Source: Suilimivivens aceti
GTDB lineage: Bacteria; Bacillota; Clostridia; Lachnospirales; Lachnospiraceae
NCBI RefSeq assembly: GCF_025567405.1
Contig: NZ_JAOQKJ010000001.1
Coordinates: 331,457-395,456, forward strand
Length of the DNA: 64,000 nucleotides
Reading direction: 5' to 3'
Part shown: piece by piece, positions 42,997 to 51,667 of the stretch
Layout of the letters: every line of letters starts with the position of its first letter
Numbering within the stretch: position 1 is the stretch's first letter
The notes under the pieces: model-generated
The model's input: the letters and a program-made list of their open reading frames with translations, nothing else
Databases searched by the model: none
Told to the model about the DNA's origin: nothing
Made by a program: the position numbers and the translations under genes

Positions 42997-43416
42997 TTAA
43001 CCTTGTGGAATCACCCTGTGATCTGTCAGGAAAAAAGTAAATTCCCCACTGTCCAGAAGCTGCTCCTGATCATTCAGGATCCGTACCTCATAAACAGCCA
43101 GATGCTTTCCCATCCGCAGCCTTCTGGCCTGACATACCACATAAGACAGATGATCTGCCGGCAGCATAAAATTCAGGGAGCCATTGACTGTGGTCGCAAA
43201 ATATCCACCCATGCACGCTCCGAGTCCTGCCGTGATATCGCAGAGGGAATAAAGGCATCCTCCATGAAACATCCCGTAGGGATTGGTCAGTTCCTCCTTA
43301 TAAGGCATTTTCGTACAGACATAATCTGCCGATAAGCTTTCCACCTCAATGCCAAGGTGCTGCATATAGGCATTCTGCTGCACTACTTCTCTCATTGCCT
43401 GTTCCAGCTCATTCAT
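42997..43416 (-). CDS. PaaI family hotdog thioesterase
   Basis: A 139-residue hotdog-fold protein with the PaaI/4HBT signature NPYGMFHGGCLYSLCDITAGLGA, where the Gly-Gly helix binds CoA. Members hydrolyse acyl- or aroyl-CoA thioesters in the cytoplasm; the acyl group is not predictable. AAAGGAG lies before the start. It is in the same direction as rsmI upstream and DegV downstream, with a gap of about 70 bases to the latter that holds nothing clear. Confidence 0.88.
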   Translation of the reverse strand: MNELEQAMREVVQQNAYMQHLGIEVESLSADYVCTKMPYKEELTNPYGMFHGGCLYSLCDITAGLGACMGGYFATTVNGSLNFMLPADHLSYVVCQARRLRMGKHLAVYEVRILNDQEQLLDSGEFTFFLTDHRVIPQG

Positions 43417-43452
43417 CTTCTGTCTCCTTTATACCGCATAACCTTCCAGTCC

Positions 43453-44298
43453 TTATTCATCCTTCAGGAGTGCCTGGTAAATCTCTCTTTTTCCTACGCC
43501 TCTGTCCGCCGCCACCTTTTTCATGGCGCTCTTTCTGTCTATACCCTGCTTTTCATAAAAAGCCATGTGCTCCTCTATGCTCATGGATTCCCAGCTTTTC
43601 TGCTGCTCCTCCTCGATCTCCTTCCGGCTCTTTCCTTCAATCACAAGGACATATTCCCCTTTGGGTTCATTTTCCTCATAATAGTCTGCAGCCCCTTCGA
43701 GAGTTGTTGGCATAATGGTCTCAAATTTCTTGGTCAGTTCCCGGCAAAGCGTGATCCGGCGCTCCCCCAGCGTTTCCAGAAGCTCAGACAGTGTCCTCTT
43801 CAGATGATGGGGAGCCTCATACAGGATCATGGTCCGTGTCTCTCTGGCAAGCTCTTCCAGCACAAATGCCTTTTCCTTTTTATCCGTGGGCAGAAAGCCC
43901 TCAAAGCAGAACCGCCTTGTGGGAAGTCCGGACAGTGTCAGTGCTGTAATGCAGGCACAGCACCCGGGAAGGGATGTCACCGGCACACCTGCCTTCTGGC
44001 ACTCTGCTACAAGCACCTCCCCGGGATCAGAGATCGCAGGTGTCCCTGCATCTGTGATCAGTGCGATATTTTTGCCTGTAAGAAGCTGATCCACCAGATA
44101 ATGAGCCTTTTCTACTTTATTGTATTCATGATAGCTGGTCATGGGAGTTCTGATCTCAAAATGATTCAGCAGACGGATACTGTTTCTGGTATCCTCTGCT
44201 GCGATCAGATCTACCTCTTTTAATGTCAATAACACCCGCTCTGTCATGTCCTGCAGATTTCCGATAGGTGTTGCACACAAATACAGGGTTCCGCTCAT
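43453..44298 (-). CDS. rsmI: 16S rRNA (cytidine1402-2'-O)-methyltransferase
   Basis: Methylates the 2'-O of C1402 in the decoding centre of 16S rRNA with SAM. The 281-residue protein has the N-terminal TLYLCATPIGNLQDMT, AEDTRNS, TDAGTPAISDPGEVLV and GLPTRRFCFEGFLP motifs of the family. A GTG at 44304 is in frame, but it is one base from AAGGAGA; ATG 44298 is seven bases away and is chosen. Its place after the TrmN6 gene matches the conserved Firmicutes order yabB-yazA-yabC, here without yazA. Confidence 0.95.
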   Translation of the reverse strand: MSGTLYLCATPIGNLQDMTERVLLTLKEVDLIAAEDTRNSIRLLNHFEIRTPMTSYHEYNKVEKAHYLVDQLLTGKNIALITDAGTPAISDPGEVLVAECQKAGVPVTSLPGCCACITALTLSGLPTRRFCFEGFLPTDKKEKAFVLEELARETRTMILYEAPHHLKRTLSELLETLGERRITLCRELTKKFETIMPTTLEGAADYYEENEPKGEYVLVIEGKSRKEIEEEQQKSWESMSIEEHMAFYEKQGIDRKSAMKKVAADRGVGKREIYQALLKDE

Positions 44299-44309
44299 GG
44301 TCACTCTCC

Positions 44310-45053
44310 TTAATATCCGTAAACTGTGTAAATCTCCTCTGTGTAAACCCCAGGCTTCTCATAAACGATCAATGGCTTTTCTACGGTCAGTCTCGCCTTT
44401 CCGCCCCGGTTTGCTTCGATCAGGACCATATTGGGCTCCTTATCTGCAAAGGGATACACCAGCTTCATCCGCTTTGGCTCAAGCCTGTACTTCCGCATCA
44501 GTACCATGATATCCACCAGCCGGAAGGGTCTGTGCACCAGATAAAAATTACCGCCGCTCTTAAGCAGCCCTGCTGCCTGTGAGATCACATCCTCCAGATT
44601 ACAGAGCAGCTCATGCCTTGCGACCGCCTTGGGTCCACCTGGATTGGTAAGTCCGTGATGCTCTGTCATATAAGGGGGATTACAGGTCACAACATCAAAG
44701 GAAGCAGCGCCAAAAAGACTCACTGCTTCTTTTAAATCTCCGGTTACGATTGTAATCTTATCAGTAAGACCGTTGAGCTGTACACTACGTCTTGCCATAT
44801 CTGCACTTTCTTCCTGGATCTCAAGTCCTGTCAGATGAGCAGCCTTTGTCTTGGCCTCCATCAGGATCGGTATGATCCCTGTTCCCGTACCAAGATCGAT
44901 CACCCTGGCACCTTCTCTGGCACGGGCAAAACCGGAAAGCAGAACCGCATCCATCCCGAAACAGAACCGACCCGGATCCTGGATGATCTTATAGCCGTTT
45001 CTCTGCAGATCATCCACTCTCTCATTTTCCTTCAAAAGCTCATCAGTTGTCAT
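44310..45053 (-). CDS. tRNA1(Val) (adenine37-N6)-methyltransferase family (YabB/TrmN6)
   Basis: A SAM-dependent N6-adenine methyltransferase of about 247 residues. The SAM motif is VIDLGTGTGIIPILM and the catalytic NPPY tetrad appears in VTCNPPYMTEH. It corresponds to Bacillus YabB. ATG 45053 overlaps the ricT stop by 11 bases; an in-frame TTG one codon upstream is possible. The methylated tRNA adenine is inferred from the family. Confidence 0.92.
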   Translation of the reverse strand: MTTDELLKENERVDDLQRNGYKIIQDPGRFCFGMDAVLLSGFARAREGARVIDLGTGTGIIPILMEAKTKAAHLTGLEIQEESADMARRSVQLNGLTDKITIVTGDLKEAVSLFGAASFDVVTCNPPYMTEHHGLTNPGGPKAVARHELLCNLEDVISQAAGLLKSGGNFYLVHRPFRLVDIMVLMRKYRLEPKRMKLVYPFADKEPNMVLIEANRGGKARLTVEKPLIVYEKPGVYTEEIYTVYGY

Positions 45054-45951
45054 CAAGCTTTGATTTTCCTTCCTGTTTTTCCAGCTTCTCCAGTGTCTTC
45101 AGTTCTTCATCCTGTACATCCACCTTATTGTTTCTGCGCTTTCTCTTAAACCGCAGCTGTTCTACCTTATATTCCTGAATCTCCTTCTCGTCACCTACAT
45201 CTACGATTACCTTGACAAGCTGGCGCAGCACGTTGACACTTGCTACTTCTCCCTTCAGTCCGTCATCTGTAGTAACATGATCACCCACATTCGGCAGTCT
45301 CCGGTTCAGCTCCTCATAGGTTTCCTCCTCATGCTTTAAGCAGCACATCAGTCTACCGCATACGCCGGAGATCTTGGTAGGATTTAAAGAAAGATTCTGC
45401 TCCTTGGCCATCTTGATGGAAACCGGAACAAACTCTGACAGATGTGCATGACAGCACAGCTCCCTGCCGCAGATACCGATTCCGCCAAGAATCTTGGTCT
45501 CATCCCTGACACCGATCTGGCGAAGCTCGATCCTCGTCTTGAAAACAGATGCCAGATCCTTAACCAGCTCTCTGAAATCAATTCTTCCATCTGCTGTAAA
45601 ATAAAAAAGTACCTTATTATTGTCAAAGGTATATTCTGCATCGATCAGCTTCATTTCAAGACCATGTTTTTTGATCTTCTCAAGGCAGATCTTAAAGGCC
45701 TCTTTTTCTTTAAGCTTATTACCAGCCTCCTGCTCATCATCCCGTTCTGTGGCAATACGCAGTACCGGCTTCAAAGGCTGTACTACCTTGTCATCATCTA
45801 CTTCTCTGGGATTTCCTACTACAGTTCCGTATTCAATCCCCCTTGCAGTCTCTACAATCACATGATCATTTCTTTTAACAGACAGCTTGCCGGGATCAAA
45901 AAAATAGATCTTGCCTGCTGTCCGGAATCTTACACCGATTACTTTTTTCAT
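45043..45951 (-). CDS. ricT: PSP1-domain protein RicT (YaaT)
   Basis: A 302-residue PSP1 protein. In Bacillus RicT forms the Y-complex with RicA and RicF, carries an iron-sulfur cluster, and promotes RNase Y-dependent mRNA maturation and sporulation phosphorelay activity. The cysteine-rich core GICGRELCCHAHLSEF and SGVCGRLMCCLKHE is intact. The C-terminal tail is highly charged (RFKRKRRNNK then an acidic stretch). Its location directly after holB is the conserved order. Confidence 0.93.
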   Translation of the reverse strand: MKKVIGVRFRTAGKIYFFDPGKLSVKRNDHVIVETARGIEYGTVVGNPREVDDDKVVQPLKPVLRIATERDDEQEAGNKLKEKEAFKICLEKIKKHGLEMKLIDAEYTFDNNKVLFYFTADGRIDFRELVKDLASVFKTRIELRQIGVRDETKILGGIGICGRELCCHAHLSEFVPVSIKMAKEQNLSLNPTKISGVCGRLMCCLKHEEETYEELNRRLPNVGDHVTTDDGLKGEVASVNVLRQLVKVIVDVGDEKEIQEYKVEQLRFKRKRRNNKVDVQDEELKTLEKLEKQEGKSKLDDN

Positions 45952-45967
45952 AAATCTATCAACCTCA

Positions 45968-46960
45968 CTAATTCTCTTTAATGGTAAGCAGCAGAAGCTC
46001 CATGGTCAGATCAAAGTTTACATTGGCATTCAGTCTCTGCTTGGACTTTTCCAGTTCTTCTATGATGGTTTCAATCCCTTCGTAGGTACTGGTATCTGCT
46101 ACTTTTCTAATATACTGTATCTCTTCCCGGAAAATCAAGTGATTTGCATCATGTGTAGCCTTAAAGAGCAGCACATCACGATACCAGATGGAAAGAATAT
46201 CCAGGTAATCATTGATATCCAGCTTGTATTCCGTGATCTTTTTGATAGCAGTCACGATCTCATGAATCTCCATATCCTGGATATTCCGAAGAAGGGAAAC
46301 TGCCTCTTCCTTTACCTTGTCAAATTCTTCACTGGAAGCAAGCAGCTTTGCTTTTCCCACATTTCCCCTGGCAAAAGCAACACAGATATCTGCCTTATAG
46401 TCCGGGATCTGCATGGTCTTCATCAGATAATCCTTGACCTGTGCATCTCTGACAGGCTTCATATTAAGCTGTACACATCTGCTCAGGATCGTGGGAAGCA
46501 ATGCATTTACATTACTGGCAAGAAGCAGGATCACACCATATTCCGGTGGCTCCTCCAGTGTTTTCAGCAGGGCATTCTGTGCCTGTACTGTCATCTTTTC
46601 CGCTTCATTGACAATATAGATCTTCCATTTGCCGCTGTAGGGCTTGATCGCCATATCATTGTTGATCTGGGTACGGATATCCTCTACGCTGATCACATTG
46701 GGCTTTTCATGAGTCAGAAAAATAATATCGGGATGATTACCACTCTCTGCCTGCACACAGGAATGACATTCGCCGCACGGATCTGCTCCCTGTCTGTTTT
46801 CACACTGCAATGCCTGTGCAAAGATTTTTGCAATGAATTCCTTGCCAGAGCTTCTCTCTCCGTTAATCAGATAGGCATGGGAAACTTTTCCGAGCTTTAC
46901 CGCATTTTCCAGGTGATCTCTCAGCTGCTCCTGTCCTACAATATCCTCAAATCTTCTCAT
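45968..46960 (-). CDS. holB: DNA polymerase III delta' subunit
   Basis: Clamp-loader subunit, 330 residues. The AAA+ domain starts FEDIVGQEQLRDHLENA and has a P-loop-like GERSSGKEF. The four-cysteine zinc module is CENRQGADPCGECHSC. The KTLEEPPEYGVILLLASN segment and the sensor region LPTILSRCVQL follow. The C-terminal collar domain is complete. It lies between yaaR and ricT as in other Firmicutes. Confidence 0.95.
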   Translation of the reverse strand: MRRFEDIVGQEQLRDHLENAVKLGKVSHAYLINGERSSGKEFIAKIFAQALQCENRQGADPCGECHSCVQAESGNHPDIIFLTHEKPNVISVEDIRTQINNDMAIKPYSGKWKIYIVNEAEKMTVQAQNALLKTLEEPPEYGVILLLASNVNALLPTILSRCVQLNMKPVRDAQVKDYLMKTMQIPDYKADICVAFARGNVGKAKLLASSEEFDKVKEEAVSLLRNIQDMEIHEIVTAIKKITEYKLDINDYLDILSIWYRDVLLFKATHDANHLIFREEIQYIRKVADTSTYEGIETIIEELEKSKQRLNANVNFDLTMELLLLTIKEN

Positions 46961-46972
46961 AGCCTGTTCCCC

Positions 46973-47413
46973 CTATGTCAGTATATCAAGCAAAAGACCT
47001 CTGATCTCCCCAATCCTAGAAAGGATTGCCAGATGATCCTGTTCTTCCTTCATCAGCTCCTGTGCCAGCTCATCCAGATTCTCATCCACCAGCCGGATAA
47101 TACCATATACTCTGTGACGTCCCTTCCTGTCCAGAAAGTTTTCCCTGCTGAAGGAATGGGATCTGTTGATGATCTCATTCATAAAATCCTTGATCAATCC
47201 CCGGTATTTCTTCATATCCCGGACATCCCTCTTCCTGGCAAGCTTATTTCCCTGCATGGTAATCTCTTCCATCAGCGTAGTCAGTCTTGCCTGCAGCTCC
47301 TTTTCCTCAATATGGCTCACAAGGGTGAAGCGGAAGGCATCATCCGTCTCCTGCACTTTCTGAGGTGCTTCCGGCCTGGCAGCCTGGCTGACCTGATTCA
47401 CTTTTATGTCCAT
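46973..47413 (-). CDS. yaaR: YaaR family protein (DUF327)
   Basis: A 146-residue, mostly helical cytoplasmic protein of unknown function. Features are LMEEITMQGNKLARKRDVRDMKKYRGLIKDFMNEI and the HRVYGIIRLVDENLDELAQELM stretch, which match DUF327. It is conserved next to holB across Firmicutes. GGAGG precedes the start. Confidence 0.88.
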   Translation of the reverse strand: MDIKVNQVSQAARPEAPQKVQETDDAFRFTLVSHIEEKELQARLTTLMEEITMQGNKLARKRDVRDMKKYRGLIKDFMNEIINRSHSFSRENFLDRKGRHRVYGIIRLVDENLDELAQELMKEEQDHLAILSRIGEIRGLLLDILT

Positions 47414-47465
47414 TCTGCTTCCTCCTTCCCCTGCTCAGCCTCATGCTTTGTCAGCTTCGCCTGCT

Positions 47466-48047
47466 CTACCCTGAAATATATTCCTCTATTTCTGCAAGAC
47501 AATGTTCCAGATTCTCGTTGGAAAACCGCTTCGTAACCCCGGCTTCCCGAATCTTTTCCTCAGAAAAATCTTCCGCATCAGACAGATATCTCCGGCACAG
47601 CTCCTCATATTTCGGGGTTTCCTGTCTCCATTCCCTGTCAAGTGCCCTCTGCAGCCTGACACCGTCATCTACTTCAAGAAGAACCGGTATCACCTTTTCT
47701 TTTCCAAAATATCCTGCTGTTTTTATGTAGGATTCCAGTGTCCCTATGATCAGATAATTTTCATTCTCAAGGTCTATATGACCATCATCCACAGTAAAAT
47801 AGCGCCACAATCCATAACAGGTATGATAAGCTCTTGCCTCTACAACCCTGCCTTCATCCTGAAGCTTTAAAAAACCTGCCTCGTCTGTAAAAAAGTATTC
47901 TCTTCCTTCTTTTTCGCCGGCACGCATGGGTCTTGTCGTATACGGAACTATCTTCTTAAGCTGCAGAGAGCTGCTTTTTAGCAGCTCCCTGTAGATGGTA
48001 TCCTTTCCCGTAGAGCTTTTCCCCATTAAGTATACCATTTTTCCCAT
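47466..48047 (-). CDS. Guanylate kinase-like protein
   Basis: A 193-residue P-loop kinase of the GMK fold. The Walker A variant is GKSSTGKDT. The GMP-binding signature is IVPYTTRPMRAGEKEGREYFF. In Bacillus this genomic slot, between yaaO and yaaR, is held by thymidylate kinase; here a GMK-like protein takes its place. Whether it is the main guanylate kinase or a paralogue with another nucleotide cannot be told from this window. Confidence 0.82.
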   Translation of the reverse strand: MGKMVYLMGKSSTGKDTIYRELLKSSSLQLKKIVPYTTRPMRAGEKEGREYFFTDEAGFLKLQDEGRVVEARAYHTCYGLWRYFTVDDGHIDLENENYLIIGTLESYIKTAGYFGKEKVIPVLLEVDDGVRLQRALDREWRQETPKYEELCRRYLSDAEDFSEEKIREAGVTKRFSNENLEHCLAEIEEYISG

Positions 48048-48052
48048 GTAAA

Positions 48053-49465
48053 TTAAACCTCTACAACACGTATCATATTTGTTCTTCCGGATACACCAAG
48101 AGGCACACCTGCCGTCAATACAACCTTATCCCCTTTTTTGATATATCCCTCCTTCTCTGCAGCATGGACAGCCTCATCAAACAGATCCTCTGCCGTGCTC
48201 TCCCTTGCGATCCAGATCGGTGTAACACCCCATGCCAGATTCAGCTGTCTGCAGGTTCTAGGGCTCACAGAGCAGGCAATGATCGGACAGGAAGGCTTAT
48301 ATCTTGCGATCATACCTGCAGTAAATCCAGAGATCGTTACGGTAATGATCGCTGCTGCCTTCAGATCCATGGCTGTCGTACAGGTTGCATGGGAAATCGC
48401 AGTTGTCGTATCAATATCATCAATATCTTTTCTTCTTCTCAAACGGCTGTTATAGTCAATATCCTCTTCGGTTCTTTCGGCGATCTTTGCCATAGTCTTT
48501 ACCGCTTCTACCGGATAAAGTCCTGCTGCACTTTCTCCCGAAAGCATGATCGCTGTAGTTCCGTCATAGATCGCATTGGCAATATCCGTAGCCTCAGCAC
48601 GTGTCGGTCTTGGATTCTTGATCATGGACTCCAGCATCTGGGTTGCCGTGATAACATGCTTTCCTAGTGCTTCTGCCTTCTTGATCATCTGCTTCTGGAC
48701 GATCGGCACCTCCTCCATAGGGATCTCCACACCCATGTCGCCTCTCGCTACCATAATACCATCTGCTGCCTCCAGGATCTCATCCAGGTTTCTTATGCCC
48801 TGCATATTCTCAATCTTTGCAATGATCTTCATGTGGCTTCCATGCTCTTCAATGATCTTACGTACCTCCAGGATATCCTCTTTACATCTGACAAAGGATG
48901 CCGCCAGAAAGTCAAAATCCATGTCACAGCCAAACATGATATCACTGCGGTCCACATCACTGATATAGGGCATGGAAAGGGCTGCTCCCGGTATATTTAC
49001 ACCCTTGTGGTTGGAAATGGGGCCACCGTTTACTACGCTGCAGATGATATCTGTCTCATTGATCTCATCTACCACCATCTCAATCAGACCATCATCGATC
49101 AGGATCGTTGTTCCTACGTTGATATCATCCTTCAGTCCCTTATAAGTAATTGTTACTTTTTCATTATTTCCGAGGATCTCTTCTGTGGTCAGGATAAACT
49201 TCTGTCCGGATACAAGCTCAGTCTTTCCTCCTTCAATGTCCTTCAGGCGGATCTCCGGTCCCTTGGTATCAAGAAGCGTGGCAACTGGCAGCTTTAACTC
49301 ACTGCTGACTTTGATCACACGATCAAATTTTGCCTTGTGCTCCTCATGGCTTCCGTGTGAAAAATTAAATCTGGCTACATTCATTCCTGCCAGCATCATC
49401 TCCCTTAATCTCTCCTCGCTCTCGCTTGCGGGACCGATCGTGCAGATAATTTTTGTTTTTCTCAT
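48053..49465 (-). CDS. pyk: Pyruvate kinase, short form
   Basis: Last step of glycolysis, converting PEP and ADP to pyruvate and ATP. The 470-residue form lacks the C-terminal PEP-utiliser domain found in Bacillus and some clostridial enzymes. Signatures are RKTKIICTIGPAS, ARFNFSHGSHEEHKAKFDRV, IIAKIENMQGIRNLDEIL and MVARGDMGVEIP. AGGAGGAG lies inside the last codons of the decarboxylase gene, whose stop is one base upstream, so the two are tightly coupled. Its insertion between yaaO-like and gmk-like genes is not the usual Bacillus order. Confidence 0.97.
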   Translation of the reverse strand: MRKTKIICTIGPASESEERLREMMLAGMNVARFNFSHGSHEEHKAKFDRVIKVSSELKLPVATLLDTKGPEIRLKDIEGGKTELVSGQKFILTTEEILGNNEKVTITYKGLKDDINVGTTILIDDGLIEMVVDEINETDIICSVVNGGPISNHKGVNIPGAALSMPYISDVDRSDIMFGCDMDFDFLAASFVRCKEDILEVRKIIEEHGSHMKIIAKIENMQGIRNLDEILEAADGIMVARGDMGVEIPMEEVPIVQKQMIKKAEALGKHVITATQMLESMIKNPRPTRAEATDIANAIYDGTTAIMLSGESAAGLYPVEAVKTMAKIAERTEEDIDYNSRLRRRKDIDDIDTTTAISHATCTTAMDLKAAAIITVTISGFTAGMIARYKPSCPIIACSVSPRTCRQLNLAWGVTPIWIARESTAEDLFDEAVHAAEKEGYIKKGDKVVLTAGVPLGVSGRTNMIRVVEV

Positions 49466-49466
49466 T

Positions 49467-51032
49467 TTAACTCCTCCTGCTTTCTTCTTTTACACAACAG
49501 ATCTTGTAATGATTCCCGTCATTTTCCATGTCATTTTGATGAGTAATTCCCTGCAGGTCAAAGCCCTGCTCTAAATACTCCCTGATCATACGGATCAGAG
49601 TTTTATCTATTTCCTCACCGGGTACCAGCACAGGAATCCCCGGTGGATATAGCATTACGAAATCAGCTGCCGTTCTTCTGTCTGAATCTCCAAGCAAAAC
49701 TTCTTCTGTCTCAGCCCGGAAGACCTCTTCCATTCTGTAGCTCTGCTTCGGTTTATATTGCTGATAAAAAATACTGACTGATGCCGGCTTTTCTTTTGCC
49801 GGATTCTTTCCTGGCTCCTGCATCTGCCGCTCTATTTCCAGGTCGATCTCCCGCAGGGCATCCGCCAGCCTTTCAAATCCTTCCCTGTCATCCATCACAG
49901 ACAGCAGGGCGATCACGTAATCGTACGCAGCCATTTCCAGTTCAAGATGATACTTCCTTCGAAGCTGCTCCATAAGAAAACTGCCGCCACAGCCGCTTCC
50001 CCTGACAGAGATCAGAAACCGGAAAGGCTCCTGCCTCCTGCAAACCGCCTCATCCATCACAAGCCCGGCCTCTCCTTCCACAGAATGCTCTGTCATATCT
50101 GCAGGATAGATCCTGATATGTTTCAGATCCCTGCAGCGTTCTGTAAGCCTTTGCCGGTACTTAAGGATCCTTTCAAAGGGTGCTTCCCCTTCCTTCTCCA
50201 GATAGGCCATACAGAAATCGATCCCTGCCATCAGCAGATAAGAAGGACTGCTTGTTTCATAAACAGCCAGATATTTCTGAACCAGTTCAGGATCCACCAG
50301 TTTTCCATTCACATGAAGCAGCGCCGTCTGTGTCGGTGCCGGAAGCATCTTGTGTACACTGTGGATCACCAGATCAGCTCCCTCTGTCACAGCGCTTTCC
50401 GGCAGCCTTCTGTGAAAGCCGAAATGTGCTCCATGTGCCTGATCCACGATCACTGGGATTCCATAGTGATGAGCCGCTTCACAGATTCCTCTGACATCAG
50501 ACAGAATCCCGTCATAGGATGGTGATGTGACGAGAACAGCACATACCATGGAAGAAATTTCTTTTTCCGGTATATTCTCCCTCTGAACCAGCTCCTGCAG
50601 GCTTCTTTCCACCTGCTTTGCAGAAATGCCACCTGAAATCCCATAAGCTTCTATCAGTTCCGGAAAAAGATACTCCGGCTGCAGGTGGTTCAGCATGATC
50701 CCATGATATACTGCCTTATGGCAGTTTCTCGCCACAAGGATCCTGCTGCTCCGTCCTGCTACAGCAGAAATCGCAGTAAGCAGGCCACAGGTACTTCCAT
50801 TTACCAGAAAATATGTCTTTTCGGAATGATACAGTTTTCCTGCTCTCTCCTGTGCTTCCTTCAGGATCCCCTCCGCATGATGAAGGTTATCAAAGCCGTC
50901 TATCTCTGTAATATCAAGAGGGTATACCCTGGATACCGGTGATCCCATTTCTTTTCGTTTGTGTCCCGGCATATGAAACGGATAAAAATCACTCTCTCCG
51001 TAACGCTTCAGTTCCTCTGCAAGCAGGTTCAT
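49467..51032 (-). CDS. PLP-dependent Orn/Lys/Arg decarboxylase family protein (YaaO-like)
   Basis: A fold-type I PLP enzyme of about 521 residues with Lys228 in HSVHKMLPAPTQ as the Schiff-base lysine. Asp197 and His200 in VDQAHGAHFG contact the cofactor. The N-terminus has YPFHMPGHKR, the family hallmark. The C-terminal decarboxylase domain is present. It probably decarboxylates arginine, lysine or ornithine in polyamine synthesis; specificity is not evident. ATG 51032 overlaps the HD gene stop by 4 bases; the longer frame to 51164 lies inside that gene. Confidence 0.92.
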   Translation of the reverse strand: MNLLAEELKRYGESDFYPFHMPGHKRKEMGSPVSRVYPLDITEIDGFDNLHHAEGILKEAQERAGKLYHSEKTYFLVNGSTCGLLTAISAVAGRSSRILVARNCHKAVYHGIMLNHLQPEYLFPELIEAYGISGGISAKQVERSLQELVQRENIPEKEISSMVCAVLVTSPSYDGILSDVRGICEAAHHYGIPVIVDQAHGAHFGFHRRLPESAVTEGADLVIHSVHKMLPAPTQTALLHVNGKLVDPELVQKYLAVYETSSPSYLLMAGIDFCMAYLEKEGEAPFERILKYRQRLTERCRDLKHIRIYPADMTEHSVEGEAGLVMDEAVCRRQEPFRFLISVRGSGCGGSFLMEQLRRKYHLELEMAAYDYVIALLSVMDDREGFERLADALREIDLEIERQMQEPGKNPAKEKPASVSIFYQQYKPKQSYRMEEVFRAETEEVLLGDSDRRTAADFVMLYPPGIPVLVPGEEIDKTLIRMIREYLEQGFDLQGITHQNDMENDGNHYKICCVKEESRRS

Positions 51033-51613
51033 TTGGCAACTCCCACTCTGACTCTGCCAGGCCTTTTCCGGATCTTCAGGGTTTCCAGAAGGGAACAGTA
51101 TTTGTCTGCCGCAGTGACAACCCAGGCCTCCCTGCAGAGCGGCGGTACTACCGTCAGCGGCCACATATGTTTCTTGATGATATCCTCTTCCCTTCTCGTC
51201 AGATGATATTCCTTTCTGGCATTTTTAAGTGCAATACCCGGATGATAGAAGCCATGCAGCTTCTGGTAATTCTCTCTGTTCTTATCATGCCAGTCATACA
51301 GGAAATAATCATGAAGTAATGCTCCGCGGATCAGATCCCTCTCACTGCATCCAAGGCCAAGTGCTTTGTTGATCTGGATGCTCTGTTTTGCTACATCGAG
51401 GCAATGTCTGTAAACCGGCATGGTTCCATGCTGGATATGATGTCTTGTCTTCTGAAAATTCTCAGAATGCAGAATATCGGAAGCATTTTCTTTGAGCAGC
51501 CGGTAGAATTTCCGTCTTTGCTCATACTGCTTCCTGTACTTTTCCATTCTTCTCTGGTGTCCTTCTTTTAAACTTTCCAATGCTGCTCTCCTTCTATCTG
51601 AACGGTTGCCCAT
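51029..51613 (-). CDS. HD-domain protein
   Basis: A 194-residue protein with a basic helical N-terminus (about 60 residues, rich in Arg and Lys) and an HD-type phosphohydrolase domain. The metal residues appear as His in VYRHCLDVAKQS, the HD pair in GALLHDYFLYDWH, a later KKHMWP and a final TAADKYCS aspartate. The substrate is unknown. It is the first gene of the decarboxylase-pyk-gmk run and overlaps the decarboxylase by 4 bases. Confidence 0.85.
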   Translation of the reverse strand: MGNRSDRRRAALESLKEGHQRRMEKYRKQYEQRRKFYRLLKENASDILHSENFQKTRHHIQHGTMPVYRHCLDVAKQSIQINKALGLGCSERDLIRGALLHDYFLYDWHDKNRENYQKLHGFYHPGIALKNARKEYHLTRREEDIIKKHMWPLTVVPPLCREAWVVTAADKYCSLLETLKIRKRPGRVRVGVAK

Positions 51614-51667
51614 TACACCTAATTAGTTATTTTACCATAGATAACGGATGAAGTGTGAAAAATGCTT

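Noticed and set aside
45911..47536. 541-codon plus-strand frame
   Set aside because: It is wholly antisense to holB, yaaR and part of the kinase gene, all of which are convincing. Its translation has no recognisable domain.
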